Source: Flavobacterium sp.
Lineage (GTDB): Bacteria; Bacteroidota; Bacteroidia; Flavobacteriales; Flavobacteriaceae
NCBI GenBank assembly: GCA_012837155.1
Contig: CP051546.1
Coordinates: 1,405,075-1,469,074 of the forward strand
Length of the DNA: 64,000 nucleotides
Direction of reading: 5' to 3'
Below are positions 9,184 to 19,168 of the stretch, in pieces. Positions within the stretch are counted from its first letter, which is position 1. Every line of letters starts with the position of its first letter. A model generated the notes under the pieces. That model did not search any database and had not been told where the DNA came from. It saw nothing but the letters and a program-made list of their open reading frames with translations. Both the position numbers and the translations under genes were made by a program.

Positions 9184-10432
9184 ATGAACCTAAAAAAAAA
9201 CTTCCTTTTTCTCTCTAAATGGATTTTCATTTGTGCTTTAGTAGGCATTTTTTCAGGTTCAGCTTCCGCTTTCTTTTTAGTAGCTTTAGAATGGGTTACA
9301 CAAATTAGAGAACACCATAACTGGCTGATTTGGCTTTTACCAATAGGCGGACTCATCGTAGGATTAAGCTATTATTATTGGGGAAGCGAAGTGGTGAAAG
9401 GCAATAATCTATTGCTCGAAGAATATGAAAATCCCAAAAAAAACCATTCCGCTAAAAATGGCACCTTTGGTTTTTTTTGGCACTTTAATCACCCATCTTT
9501 TTGGTGGTTCTGCTGGTCGAGAAGGCACGGCAGTACAAATGGGCGGTGCCATTGCAGACCAATTTACAGGGATTTTAAAAGGCGATAATTCCGAAAGAAG
9601 AACACTCCTGATTCTGGGAATCAGCGCAGGATTTGCTTCGGTTTTTGGCACACCTTTGGCTGGAGCCTTATTTGCCCTAGAAGTTTTATATTTTAGTAAA
9701 ATCAGTTTTAAGAGTATTGTTTTTTCGTTTCTGGTAGCTTATATTTCCTATTTTACTGTTGAATTTTGGCAAGTAAAACACACGCATTATCACATTCCTG
9801 TTGTACCCGAGATTACTTTTAAAGTTATATTTTGGGTAATTTTAGTTAGTATTCTATTCGGAATCGCTGCTATGTTGTTTTCGAGAACGACTCATTTTTG
9901 GGGGAATTTATTTTCAAAAACAATAAAACAGCCCCCGCTTCGCCCATGCATTGGAGGGCTAATTTTATCCATTTCCTTTTACTTTATTGGCACCACAAAA
10001 TACATGGGCTTGGGAATTCCTAGCATTATCGATTCCTTTTCGACGCCAAATACTTCTTATGACTTCTTGCTCAAAATACTTTTTACCGGATTTACACTTG
10101 GCGCGGGATTCAAGGGTGGCGAAGTGACCCCACTTTTCTTTGTTGGCGCAACCCTAGGAAGTGCTTTATCACTAATTATTCCTTTGCCCATCGCACTTTT
10201 GGCTGGAATGGGATTTGTAGCTGTTTTTTCGGGAGCAACTCACACACCCATTGCCTGCACCATTATGGGAATAGAGCTTTTTGGTATAAAAAGCGGCGCA
10301 TTTATTGGTATTGCTTGTATAATAGCCTATTTTTCCTCGGGTTCTGTGGGGATTTATCATTCGCAAATTGTCAAGGGCGCTAAATACAAATTGTATCAGC
10401 GATTTAAAAGACAAAATCTTGAAGATTTTTAG
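9184..10432 (+). CDS. CLC-F-type fluoride/proton antiporter (one frame break)
   Basis: A CLC-fold membrane protein with about ten hydrophobic segments. The first part (from 9184) and second part (to 10432) are in different frames. Removing one A from a run of eight at 9436-9443 joins LLLEEYENPKK to TIPLKMAPLVFFGT, giving about 415 residues. Ordinary chloride CLCs carry GSGIPE and GREGP around the ion path. Here the corresponding stretches are GNNLLLEE (about residue 78) and GREGTAVQMGG (about 112), the pattern of the CLC-F subfamily that exports fluoride in exchange for protons. The gating Glu of GREGT is present, as is the C-terminal GAGFKGGEVTPLFFVGA loop. No CBS domains. No fluoride riboswitch was recognised upstream, only the inverted repeat. 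The CLC fold is certain; the fluoride assignment rests on the two motifs. Confidence 0.82.
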
Positions 10433-10501
10433 TGTTTTAAAAGTTTGTTAAAACTATAATTCTTATGAAGATTACACTAAAAAAATGTAAATTCGCAAAC
10501 T

Positions 10502-11506
10502 ATGAAAGAACAAGATATACAAGCAATACAACATTTATTATCAACTCCAAAAAAAATTGCCATTATCCCGCATCGCAATCCTGACGGCGATGCTATGGGT
10601 TCGACCCTTGGATTATATCATTTTTTAGTAAAAAATAACCACCAAGCGGTGGTCATTTCTCCAAATGATTTTCCTGATTTTTTAGCTTGGATGCCCGGTT
10701 CAGAAACCGTTAAAATATTCGAAAAGGACAAAAAAAACTGCACCAAAATTCTCGAAGAAGCCGAGCTTATTTTTACCCTCGATTTTAATGCTTTGCATCG
10801 CGTGGGCGAAATGGAAAATGTGCTAAACAAGCTAAAAAAACCTTTTATTATGATTGATCATCATCAATCGCCCGATGAATATGCAACGTATCAATATTCG
10901 GATATTGGTTTCGGTTCTACTTGCGAAATGGTGTATCACTTCATTGGCTTCCTTGGAAAAAAATTAGACATTGACCAAACCATTGGCACCTGTATTTACA
11001 CAGGAATTCTAACCGATTCCGGTTCGTTTCGTTTCCCAAAAACAACAGGAACAACACATAGAATTATTGCCGATTTAATCGATTTAGGTGTCGAAAATAC
11101 CGAAATTCCAGCCTTGCTCTACGACAATAGTTCCTATGGACGGTTACAATTGCTAGGAAGAGCGCTTCAAAATATGAAGGTTTTGGCAAATCACAAAACA
11201 GCTTTTACCACTTTAACACAGGAAGAATTAAACACTTTTGACCATATTAAAGGAGATACTGAAGGCATTGTAAATTATGGGTTAAGCATAAAGGGAATTG
11301 TTTTTACAGCAATTTTTATCGAAAATACCGAAGAAAAAATCATCAAAATTTCGTTTCGTTCCCAAGGAGATTTCGACGTTAATTTATTTGCAAGAGAGCA
11401 TTTTAATGGTGGCGGACATCGCAATGCTGCTGGAGGAAAATCGGAATTATCGATGAAAGAAACCGTAAATAAATTCGAAAATTTAGTAAGCAAACTAAAA
11501 ATATAA
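10502..11506 (+). CDS. nrnA: DHH/DHHA1 phosphoesterase, NrnA-like oligoribonuclease/pAp phosphatase
   Basis: A 334-residue protein of normal length for NrnA, which degrades short RNA oligomers and dephosphorylates 3'-phosphoadenosine 5'-phosphate using manganese. The DHH domain has motif I HRNPDGDAMGS (about 24-34), the TLDFNALHR Asp (about 93) and the name-giving DHH in IMIDHHQSPD (about 118). The C-terminal DHHA1 domain ends in the RNA-binding GGGHRNAAGG loop (about 310). It is the first gene of a tight operon: the stop is 6 bases before gldI, followed by two PPIase genes. A possible -7 element TAAATTCG lies just before the ATG, but no good -33 box was found. Confidence 0.88.
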   Translation: MKEQDIQAIQHLLSTPKKIAIIPHRNPDGDAMGSTLGLYHFLVKNNHQAVVISPNDFPDFLAWMPGSETVKIFEKDKKNCTKILEEAELIFTLDFNALHRVGEMENVLNKLKKPFIMIDHHQSPDEYATYQYSDIGFGSTCEMVYHFIGFLGKKLDIDQTIGTCIYTGILTDSGSFRFPKTTGTTHRIIADLIDLGVENTEIPALLYDNSSYGRLQLLGRALQNMKVLANHKTAFTTLTQEELNTFDHIKGDTEGIVNYGLSIKGIVFTAIFIENTEEKIIKISFRSQGDFDVNLFAREHFNGGGHRNAAGGKSELSMKETVNKFENLVSKLKI

Positions 11507-11512
11507 CGCCTT

Positions 11513-12154
11513 ATGAAAAATGGAAAACGAATCCTATTTGCATTCCTAATTATTGTTTTAGTGGCAAGCTGCAAACAACATCAAGAAGCCAGAAGACCTA
11601 TTTCGCAAACATCGGGGACTTTTATGAAAAAATCGGCTGAAAGAAATAGAAAACTAATTGCTGGCGAGGAAGGACAAATAGATTCCCTAATTAAGAGCAA
11701 TCCCGCCATAAAATATATTGCTTCAACAAAAGGCTATTGGTACACCTATCTAACCCAAAATAAACTCGACACCCTAACACCAAAAAGAGGAGATGTTGCA
11801 TTTTTTGATTATGAAGTTAAAGATTTGAAAGGAAATAGTATCTATACGGAACAGGAATTAAAACCACAAACCTATTTAGTAGACAAACAAAATATAATGA
11901 CCGGATTAAGAGAGGGGATAAAACTGATGCATAAAAACGAAAAAGTGACTTTTCTTTTTCCCTCACACATCGCCTTTGGCTACCATGGAGACAACAAAAA
12001 AATAGGAACAAATGAGCCCTTACTATGCACCGTTACGCTTCATAATTTTGTGCCTGAAAAAGCATTCAAAAAAGAAATTCAACTAAAAACAGAAACACCT
12101 GACAAACAACAAACAAATACGCAAACCAAATTAATCGACACCACAAAACAATAA
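11513..12154 (+). CDS. gldI: Gliding-motility FKBP-type peptidyl-prolyl isomerase lipoprotein GldI
   Basis: A 213-residue lipoprotein with a signal peptide and lipobox ending VASC (Cys20). The FKBP domain (about 80-185) shows GDVAFFDYEVKDLKGNSIY, TGLREGIKLMHKNEKVTFLFP and HIAFGYHGD. The region before it (about 25-75) is helical and charged, as in GldI. GldI is one of the Gld proteins needed for gliding and the associated type IX secretion in Flavobacterium, and probably helps fold periplasmic parts of that machinery. Here it sits between nrnA (6 bp) and two further periplasmic PPIase genes (17 bp), so three folding factors share one operon. Some aromatic active-site residues of strong PPIases seem replaced, so activity is uncertain. 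The name rests on motif and length recognition. Confidence 0.78.
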   Translation: MKNGKRILFAFLIIVLVASCKQHQEARRPISQTSGTFMKKSAERNRKLIAGEEGQIDSLIKSNPAIKYIASTKGYWYTYLTQNKLDTLTPKRGDVAFFDYEVKDLKGNSIYTEQELKPQTYLVDKQNIMTGLREGIKLMHKNEKVTFLFPSHIAFGYHGDNKKIGTNEPLLCTVTLHNFVPEKAFKKEIQLKTETPDKQQTNTQTKLIDTTKQ

Positions 12155-12170
12155 GAAAATAGATTTAGAA

Positions 12171-13283
12171 ATGAAAAAAAACATCCTACTTGCACTAATC
12201 ATTATTGCCTCTTTTTACTCCTGTAAAGACGCAAAAAACAATCTTCCAGATGGCTTATATGCTCAAATTGAAACCAATAAAGGAAACATCATTGTACAAT
12301 TGAATTATGAAAAAGCACCTGTTACGGTGGCTAATTTCATCACATTAGCCGAAGGTAAAAATGAATTCATTACCGATGAAAACCTCAAAAAAAGACCTTT
12401 TTATGATGGTCTAAAATTTCACAGAGTCATCAAAGATTTTATGATTCAAGGTGGCGATCCGCTAGGAACAGGTTCTGGAGATACTGGCTATAAATTTAAA
12501 GACGAGTTTTCGGATCTAAAATTTGACAAAGGAGGCGTTTTGGCGATGGCGAATAGCGGTCCTGGAACGAATAGCAGCCAATTTTTCATTACCCATGTCG
12601 AAACGCCTTGGCTACAAGACAAACACACTATTTTTGGGAATGTAGTCGAAAAAGGAATGGATGTTGTTAATAAAATTGAGCAAGATGATTCTATTCTTAA
12701 AGTGACCATCATAAGAAACGGAAATGCGGCAAAACAGTTTGATGCTGTAAAAGTATTTCACGATTATTTTATCGAGGAATCTGAAAATCAAAAGAAAAAA
12801 CTAGCCGAAGAAGCCCTTTTAAACTCAAAATACAAAGGGGTTTACGATTTAAAAGCATCTTATTTTGCGGCTTTAAAAACCCAAGCGACCAAAACGCCAA
12901 CAGGATTATATTATCTGATAACCAAGAAAAGTGGTGGCAAAAAACCAGCAAACGGAGCTGATATTTACATTCATTATTCAGGGTTTCTAGAAAACGGAAG
13001 CTTATTTGATTCCAGTATCGAAAGCGTGGCAAAAACTTTTGGAAAATTCGACCCTAACAGAGCCGCACAGCACGGGTACCAACCCATTCCTTTTCAGGCA
13101 GGCAGAAAAGACGGCATGATTCCTGGTTTTATTGAAGGAATCGAAAAATTATCTTTTGGCGACAAAGCCGTTATATTTATACCTTCAAATCTTGGTTACG
13201 GAGAAGCTGGTGCTGGAGATGTAATTCCGCCGAATGCTAACCTGATTTTCGAAATTGAATTGTTAGAAAAAATGCCTCAATAA
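12171..13283 (+). CDS. Cyclophilin-FKBP fusion peptidyl-prolyl isomerase, lipoprotein
   Basis: A 370-residue lipoprotein (lipobox SFYSC, Cys18). The N-terminal cyclophilin domain (about 30-185) contains [15 protein letters not shown], with the catalytic Arg of [19 protein letters not shown] and [16 protein letters not shown] charged linker follows (about 195-235), then an FKBP domain (about 260-370) with [47 protein letters not shown] and a C-terminal ELLEKMPQ. Two unrelated proline isomerase folds in one chain suggest processive folding of outer-membrane or secreted proteins in the periplasm. It is nearly identical in layout to the next gene, 43 bp downstream, so the pair arose by duplication; only this copy has a lipobox. 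Confidence 0.88.
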   Translation: MKKNILLALIIIASFYSCKDAKNNLPDGLYAQIETNKGNIIVQLNYEKAPVTVANFITLAEGKNEFITDENLKKRPFYDGLKFHRVIKDFMIQGGDPLGTGSGDTGYKFKDEFSDLKFDKGGVLAMANSGPGTNSSQFFITHVETPWLQDKHTIFGNVVEKGMDVVNKIEQDDSILKVTIIRNGNAAKQFDAVKVFHDYFIEESENQKKKLAEEALLNSKYKGVYDLKASYFAALKTQATKTPTGLYYLITKKSGGKKPANGADIYIHYSGFLENGSLFDSSIESVAKTFGKFDPNRAAQHGYQPIPFQAGRKDGMIPGFIEGIEKLSFGDKAVIFIPSNLGYGEAGAGDVIPPNANLIFEIELLEKMPQ

Positions 13284-13326
13284 TATGTTGAACACTAAAA
13301 AATACTTAGACTTAAAACCATTTAAA

Positions 13327-14519
13327 ATGAAATCTAAAATTCTTTTACTATTATTTTTGGGAATGCTAAATGCACAAGCGCAAGTAGCTAAAAAAAATAG
13401 CCCAACAAAAAAACTAACCTCAATCTCGAAACCAGTTGAAGAAGGGATTTTTGCCAACATTTTGACTAACAAAGGAACTATCGTTGTGCAATTAGAGTAC
13501 AAAAAAACACCTGTAACGGTAGCCAACTTTATAGCACTAGCAGAAGGAAAAAACACTTTTGTAACCAATGAAAAACTAAAAGGAAAGCCCTTTTATGATG
13601 GATTAAAATTTCACAGAGTCATTAAAGATTTTATGATTCAAGGTGGGGATCCAAAAGGAAATGGTACTGGTGGTCCGGAATATACCTTTAAAGATGAGTT
13701 TACCGATTTAAAATTTGACAAAGGTGGAATTTTGGCAATGGCCAATTCAGGTCCTGCAACCAATGGAAGTCAGTTTTTTATTACCCACAAAGACACTCCT
13801 TGGCTAGACGGAAAGCATACCATCTTTGGACATGTAACTCAGGGGATGGCCATTGTTAATGCAATTGCACAAGACGATTTAATATTAAAAATCACAATTA
13901 CCCGAAAAGGAACTTTGGCAAAAGCTTTTGATGCTCCAAAAGTATTTTCAACCTATTTTGCTCCCTTTGCCGAAGAACAACAAAAACAAGCACTTGCTGA
14001 ACTAGAAAACAGAAAAAAAGAAGCAGCTCGTATTGCTCAAGTTAAAAAGAATACCTTGAAAAATATGGAGCTACAATAGCTGCTAAAAAAGCCTACTTCG
14101 ATACTGAAAGAACTACTGCTACCACTACTGCTTCTGGATTAAAATACAAATTCTTAGTAAAAGGAACGGGGGCAAAACCTGCCGACAAAGCTACTGTTTA
14201 CATTCATTATTCGGGTTATTTAGAAGATGGTAGTTTGTTTAGTAGCAGCTACGAAGACATTAATAAAGCATTTGGTCAGTTCAATCAAAATGTAGCCGAC
14301 CAAAAGGGCTACCAACCCTTTCCTTTTCAAATGGGAACTGTCAAAGGGCTGATTCCTGGTTTTCAAGAAGGGTTGAATATGATGTCCTTTGGCGACAAGA
14401 TACTTCTTTTCATTCCTTCTAATTTAGGATACGGTGCCAAAGGCTCGGGAAATGTTATTCCGCCTAACGCCAACCTTATTTTTGAATTTGAACTACTAGA
14501 GAAACTCCCTACGAATTAA
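13327..14519 (+). CDS. Cyclophilin-FKBP fusion peptidyl-prolyl isomerase, soluble periplasmic paralogue (one frame break)
   Basis: The best start is the ATG at 13327, which begins a signal peptide ([19 protein letters not shown]); an earlier ATG at 13285 only adds a polar stretch. The cyclophilin domain (about 40-200) has [15 protein letters not shown] and [15 protein letters not shown]. The frame breaks in a run of five A at 14044-14048; adding one base gives [20 protein letters not shown] and continues into an FKBP domain with [35 protein letters not shown] and LLEKLPTN to the stop at 14519. Corrected length is about 397 residues. There is no lipobox Cys, so this copy is probably soluble in the periplasm while its upstream twin is membrane-anchored. 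Last gene of the nrnA-gldI operon. Confidence 0.85.
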
Positions 14520-14534
14520 TCTAATAAATAGTAG

Positions 14535-14570
14535 CCACGAATTACACAAATTAATTTGTGCAATTCGTGG
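14535..14570. terminator. Palindrome after the PPIase operon
   Basis: CCACGAATTACACAAATT pairs with AATTTGTGCAATTCGTGG (one mismatch) and is followed by TTAAATTTTT. It can terminate the rightward operon. The same CACGAATT...AATTCGTG form is a frequent intergenic repeat in this group of bacteria, so it may be both a repeat and a terminator. Confidence 0.6.
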
Positions 14571-14585
14571 TTAAATTTTTAGAAA

Positions 14586-15026
14586 CTATTTTTTGCCAAA
14601 TTTCCAATCAAATTCATCTTTGGCAGTAATGATGGCGCCAATTTCAAATTTTACCACTTCTTCAAATTCCGTTTGAAAGATAATCCAATTTTCCTCATTG
14701 AAATAATTTTCAAAAGTATCGAAATCTTCCTGAGTGAATTTGGAGATTCCCTTTGCAATCATTTCTTTTTTGACTTCTCCAATATTTCGTCCGATGATTT
14801 TATTCCCAAATAACTCCAAATCTGGACTCGAAACCACAACATAACCCAACTTAAATTCCTCGTCCTTATAAAAAGTCAAACGCATTTTGAATTTATTGTA
14901 AGCAAAAATAATGTTTTCATCTTCGTCCTTGTAGTTTCTATCTGGTTTATCGTAAATAGCCGTAACATCGTTTTGTTTCATTCCGAAAAGGAGCTTATCG
15001 ATTCCGTTTTTAAGATTTATTTTCAT
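14586..15026 (-). CDS. Conserved hypothetical cytosolic protein
   Basis: The open frame starts at 15068, but the ATG at 15026 (MKINLKNGIDKLLFGMKQNDV) is more likely, because it opens the compact domain and the upstream 14 residues are polar and unstructured. The resulting protein of about 146 residues has no signal peptide or membrane segment. It opens with a KLLFGMKQNDVTAIYDKPDR stretch resembling proteins that describe a curve or threshold (IYDKPD, YKDEDENIIFAY) and is rich in acidic and aromatic residues. I do not recognise a named family. It is convergent with the PPIase operon and divergent from the copper ATPase gene 270 bp away, with no obvious functional link to either. Confidence 0.6.
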   Translation of the reverse strand: MKINLKNGIDKLLFGMKQNDVTAIYDKPDRNYKDEDENIIFAYNKFKMRLTFYKDEEFKLGYVVVSSPDLELFGNKIIGRNIGEVKKEMIAKGISKFTQEDFDTFENYFNEENWIIFQTEFEEVVKFEIGAIITAKDEFDWKFGKK

Positions 15027-15299
15027 CTGTATTTGTTTTTTATTCGAATATGAAATCGCCACCGTCATGGGCTATCAAACTCATTTTCGCATTGGTTTAT
15101 TAAACCGCAAAGTTCGTGAAGTTTTTCGCAAAGTCTACTATTCAAAACTTTAAAAAACATTCTGAACACACACAAAAACACCCAACAAAACTGAAACGCT
15201 ATGACTTTTATGTATATATTCGCTCACTCCACAATGCCACAAAAAAGTTGAAGTGAATCTTCGAGGAATTGAACCCAAAGAAATGAAAATATTAGAACT

Positions 15300-17837
15300 A
15301 TGACACATAACTATACCATTACTGGAATGACTTGCGATGGCTGTCGTTCCAAAGTCGAAAAAACATTGAATGCTATTGATGGAGTTGAAGCTAAAGTTTC
15401 ATTAAACCCACCATTAGCCACGATAACTATGGAAAAACATATTGCAACAACACAGCTTCAAGAAGCATTGACTGCTGTTGGAAAATACACCATAGAAACG
15501 ACCAATAGTACAATGCCTCAAGAAGTAACAATAGCCGATTCAGCAACTAAATCCTACTGTTCTACTCATTCCCATAAGGATAAAAAAGAAATCAAAATAC
15601 CAGTTGCTGCTAGTGGGAAATACTATTGTCCTATGCATTGCGAAGGCGAAAAAGTATATGACAAAACGGGCGATTGCCCTGTGTGCGGAATGGATTTAGT
15701 CAAAGCACCCGAGTTAACTCTTAGCAAAACTTTGTACACTTGTCCGATGCATCCCGAAGTAATTAGCGAAACTGCCGGTTCCTGCCCCATTTGTGGTATG
15801 GACTTAGTGCCTATGCAACCTAGCGATAGCGAAGATCAAAAAACCTATAAAGATTTAGCTAAGAAAATGAAAATAGCGGTAGCTTTTACCGTTCCCATTT
15901 TCGCTATTGCCATGATCGAAATGATGACTAACAATCCTTTAGAGAAAATAATGAGTACTCAATATTGGAATTGGGTACAACTTATTTTATCGCTTCCGGT
16001 CGTTTTTTATGCTTGTTGGATATTCTTTGTCCGTGCTTGGAAATCCATCATAACTTGGAACTTGAATATGTTTACCCTTATCGGAATTGGGACAAGTGTA
16101 GCATTCGTATTTAGCTTAGTGGGTTTGTTTTTCCCTGCTCTTTTCCCAAATGAATTTAAAACAGAACACGGAACAGTTTTATTGTACTTCGAGGCGACAA
16201 CCGTTATTCTGACGTTGGTTTTATTAGGACAACTGCTAGAAGCCAGAGCACACAGTCAAACGAGTGGAGCTATCAAAGAATTATTAAAACTCGCACCAAC
16301 CGAAGCTATTTTAATCATTAATGGAAACGACAAAGTGATTTCAATCCACGACATCAAAAAAGGCGATTTATTGCGTGTAAAACCTGGAGACAAAATTCCT
16401 GTAGACGGGAAAATAGTTGATGGAGAAAGCAGTATTGACGAGGCAATGATTACGGGAGAGCCCATTCCTGTTGATAAAAAGAAAGAGGATGCTGTAATTG
16501 CTGGAACGATCAACGGAACCAAATCCTTTGTGATGATTGCTGAAAAAGTAGGCTCAGAAACCTTGCTTTCTCAAATCGTGCAAATGGTCAATGATGCGTC
16601 ACGTTCCAGAGCACCGATTCAAAAATTAGCCGATAGCATCGCCAAATATTTTGTGCCCATTGTTGTAATCGCCTCTGTAATTACCTTTTTCATTTGGGTA
16701 AATTTTGGTCCTGAACCGGCATTGGTTTACGGATTTATAAATGCCATTGCGGTTTTAATTATTGCGTGTCCGTGTGCCTTAGGTTTGGCAACGCCCATGT
16801 CGGTTATGGTGGGTGTGGGCAAGGGTGCTCAATCGGGCGTTTTGATAAAAAATGCCGAAGCTTTAGAAAATATGAATAAAGTAAATGTGCTAATTACTGA
16901 TAAAACGGGGACTATTACCGAAGGAAAACCATCGGTCGAAAAAATATATTCGTCCAATGCTAATGAAAATGATTTACTACAAAGTATTGCATCATTAAAC
17001 CAATACAGCGAACACCCATTAGCACAAGCAGTAGTCAATTACGCCAAAACAAAATCCATTTCTTTAATTGAAGTAAAAGATTTTGAAGCCATCGCAGGAA
17101 AAGGAGTTACAGGAACAGTTGCCAATAAAAAAGTAGCCTTAGGCAATAAAAAATTAATGGATCAAGTAAAAGCAACGGTTGCTGCCGATTTAGAAAGCAA
17201 AATTATAGCCGAACAAAAACTAGGAAAAACAGTATCCTACATCGCAGTCGATGGTATTGCGGTAGGTTTTGTTTCCATTTCTGATGCCATTAAAGAATCG
17301 AGTGCGGCAGCCATTGAAGAATTAATGCGTCAAGGTGTTGAAGTAATTATGCTTACTGGCGACAATGAAAACACAGCCAAAGCGGTTGCCGATGAACTAA
17401 ATTTATCTTCCTACAAAGCAAGTTGTTTACCCGAAGACAAATTAAACGAAATTAAACGATTACAGGCCGAAGGAAAAATTGTGGCCATGGCAGGAGACGG
17501 AATTAATGACGCTCCAGCATTAGCACAAGCAAATATAGGAATAGCAATGGGAACAGGAACCGATGTAGCTATTGAGAGTGCTAAAATTACCTTGGTAAAA
17601 GGCGATTTACAAGGCATTGTAAAAGCCAAAAATTTAAGCCAGGCCGTCATGCGAAACATCAGACAAAACTTATTTTTTGCTTTCTTCTACAATGTTCTAG
17701 GGGTTCCCATTGCAGCAGGGGTTTTATACCCATTTTTTGGAATTTTATTATCGCCCATGATAGCGGCTTTGGCCATGAGTTTTAGCTCGGTTTCTGTAAT
17801 TGTAAATGCGTTGCGGTTGCGTAATTTGAAACTTTAG
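15300..17837 (+). CDS. copA: Copper-exporting P1B-type ATPase with N-terminal HMA and two metal-binding domains
   Basis: An 845-residue inner-membrane pump. The N-terminus holds an HMA domain with GMTCDGC (Cys12, Cys15), then two Cys-rich heavy-metal-binding modules at about 107-132 (CPMHCEG...CPVCGMD) and 143-170 (CPMHPEV...CPICGMD). The core has the P1B features: TGE in ITGEPIPVDK, the membrane CPC motif IACPCALGLATP (about 488), phosphorylation Asp in DKTGT (about 534), the HP motif in SEHPLAQA and GDGINDAP. CPC plus these modules indicates export of Cu(I), possibly silver. The tandem modules are typical of copper-resistance ATPases in this phylum. No regulator gene is adjacent; a short frame just upstream ending at 15302 could be the tail of a lost gene. 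Confidence 0.93.
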   Translation: MTHNYTITGMTCDGCRSKVEKTLNAIDGVEAKVSLNPPLATITMEKHIATTQLQEALTAVGKYTIETTNSTMPQEVTIADSATKSYCSTHSHKDKKEIKIPVAASGKYYCPMHCEGEKVYDKTGDCPVCGMDLVKAPELTLSKTLYTCPMHPEVISETAGSCPICGMDLVPMQPSDSEDQKTYKDLAKKMKIAVAFTVPIFAIAMIEMMTNNPLEKIMSTQYWNWVQLILSLPVVFYACWIFFVRAWKSIITWNLNMFTLIGIGTSVAFVFSLVGLFFPALFPNEFKTEHGTVLLYFEATTVILTLVLLGQLLEARAHSQTSGAIKELLKLAPTEAILIINGNDKVISIHDIKKGDLLRVKPGDKIPVDGKIVDGESSIDEAMITGEPIPVDKKKEDAVIAGTINGTKSFVMIAEKVGSETLLSQIVQMVNDASRSRAPIQKLADSIAKYFVPIVVIASVITFFIWVNFGPEPALVYGFINAIAVLIIACPCALGLATPMSVMVGVGKGAQSGVLIKNAEALENMNKVNVLITDKTGTITEGKPSVEKIYSSNANENDLLQSIASLNQYSEHPLAQAVVNYAKTKSISLIEVKDFEAIAGKGVTGTVANKKVALGNKKLMDQVKATVAADLESKIIAEQKLGKTVSYIAVDGIAVGFVSISDAIKESSAAAIEELMRQGVEVIMLTGDNENTAKAVADELNLSSYKASCLPEDKLNEIKRLQAEGKIVAMAGDGINDAPALAQANIGIAMGTGTDVAIESAKITLVKGDLQGIVKAKNLSQAVMRNIRQNLFFAFFYNVLGVPIAAGVLYPFFGILLSPMIAALAMSFSSVSVIVNALRLRNLKL

Positions 17838-18102
17838 AAAAAAAATAGGAATCATAGACCACTATAATCTTGAAGTCTATAAATCATTCTACCTATAATA
17901 GGCTGGATGGACTTTTGGTTGGTGTCGCTATTTTGCTGCACTCTATCAGTTTTTGCCAAAATTATGGAACTATGCTGCGACCTATTTTTAAACAAAATCT
18001 CCCCTTAAATCAAGGTAGTTTTTCGATTTCTTGGCTAAAATTGGAAATAACTTTTGGTTTTTTTGTCTGACACTATCCTAAAATCCGCAACTTCCTTTTT
18101 GA

Positions 18103-18999
18103 TTACTTTCTAGGATGAAAATCATTTATAACCTGAGTCAAAAATTTTCTATCTAAATGTACATAAATTTCCGTTGTGGTAATTGATTCGTGCCCTAGCA
18201 TGAGCTGAATGGAGCGCAAATCGGCTCCGTTTTCAAGCAAATGTGTCGCAAAAGAATGCCGCAAAGTATGGGGACTTATGTTTTTGTTTAGATCGGTTTG
18301 AACTGCCAAATCCTTTATAATTGTAAAAATCATAGCTCTAGAAAGCTGATTTCCCCTCCTATTTAAAAACAAAGTATCTTCAAATCCTTTCTTAATATTC
18401 AGATGATTTCGAATAGTATCTTTATAAATAAGAATGTATTTTTGGGTCGAATTGCCAATAGGAACAAACCGCTGCTTATTTCCTTTCCCTGTAATTTTTA
18501 TAAATCCTTCCTCAAAAAACAAATCGGAGATTTTCAAAGAAATTAATTCCGAAACCCGAAGACCACAACCATACAAGGTTTCCAGCATCGCCCGATTCCT
18601 TTCGCCTTCATTCGAACTCAAATCTATGGCTTTGATAAGATTATCAATTGCATCAACAGATAAAGTATCGGGGAGTTTCCTACCTGTCTTTGGTGTTTCA
18701 ATCAATTCCAAAGGATTGTCCGAACGATAATCTTCGAATATCAAATAACCAAAAAAACTTTTTAATCCTGAGATAATACGGGCTTGCGACCGTGGATTGA
18801 CCTCTTTTGAAATACTATAAATAAACTGCTGAATGGTTTCTTCCGAAATTTTTATGGGTGAAATAGAAATAGAGTTGGTTTCTAAAAAAAGACACAACCG
18901 TTCAATATCAAAAGAATAATTATCGATGGTATTGTTAGATAATCCTCTTTCGATTTTCAGGTAAGATTGATAGCTTTTGATATAGGTTTTCCAATTCAT
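18103..18999 (-). CDS. xerD: Site-specific tyrosine recombinase XerD
   Basis: The open frame extends to 19083, but the conserved N-terminus begins at the ATG at 18999 (MNWKTYIKSYQSYLKIERGL), giving 298 residues, the usual Xer length. The SAM-like DNA-binding domain (about 1-85) precedes the catalytic domain with the full R-K-H-R-H-Y set: Arg in YGCGLRVSELISL (about 148), HTLRHSFATHLLENGADL (about 243-260) with His and Arg, LGHESITTTEIYVH with His and the nucleophile Tyr. XerC/XerD resolve chromosome dimers at dif. It lies next to housekeeping genes with no mobile-element features, so the chromosomal Xer role is preferred over a phage or transposon integrase. Confidence 0.92.
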   Translation of the reverse strand: MNWKTYIKSYQSYLKIERGLSNNTIDNYSFDIERLCLFLETNSISISPIKISEETIQQFIYSISKEVNPRSQARIISGLKSFFGYLIFEDYRSDNPLELIETPKTGRKLPDTLSVDAIDNLIKAIDLSSNEGERNRAMLETLYGCGLRVSELISLKISDLFFEEGFIKITGKGNKQRFVPIGNSTQKYILIYKDTIRNHLNIKKGFEDTLFLNRRGNQLSRAMIFTIIKDLAVQTDLNKNISPHTLRHSFATHLLENGADLRSIQLMLGHESITTTEIYVHLDRKFLTQVINDFHPRK

Positions 19000-19118
19000 T
19001 TCACAAAGTAAAGACATTTTTAAACATAAAAAAACCTTCCAATTTTTAAATTTTAACAATTTAAAATCAATATAAAAAAGCAACTTTTATATTTAAAATA
19101 AGCAAACACAATAATTTT

Positions 19119-19126
19119 TAACTTTG
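19119..19126 (+). promoter_or_regulatory. Possible -7 element of the beta-barrel gene
   Basis: TAACTTTG matches the Bacteroidota TAnnTTTG box 43 bases before the start of the gene at 19169. The expected TTG -33 box 19 bases upstream is not present, so the site is only tentative. Confidence 0.4.
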
Positions 19127-19168
19127 CGAGTTTTATAACCAAACCTACTAATGTAAAAATTAATATTT

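Noticed and set aside
9425-9588. Programmed frameshift in the run of eight A of the CLC-F gene
   Set aside because: A slippery A-run is present, but 16 other genes of all kinds have comparable breaks in this window, so a sequencing error is simpler.
15240-15302. Tail of a regulator gene before copA
   Set aside because: A short frame (KKVEVNLRGIEPKEMKILEL and stop) touches the copA start, but it is too short to assign and has no upstream continuation.
17870-18070. Open frame of 66 codons after copA
   Set aside because: No recognisable family, no start context, and composition like non-coding DNA; the surrounding 265 bases look like a plain intergenic spacer.
18103-19083. XerD as integrase of a mobile island
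   Set aside because: It is a standard-length Xer recombinase flanked by housekeeping genes with no direct repeats or cargo around it.
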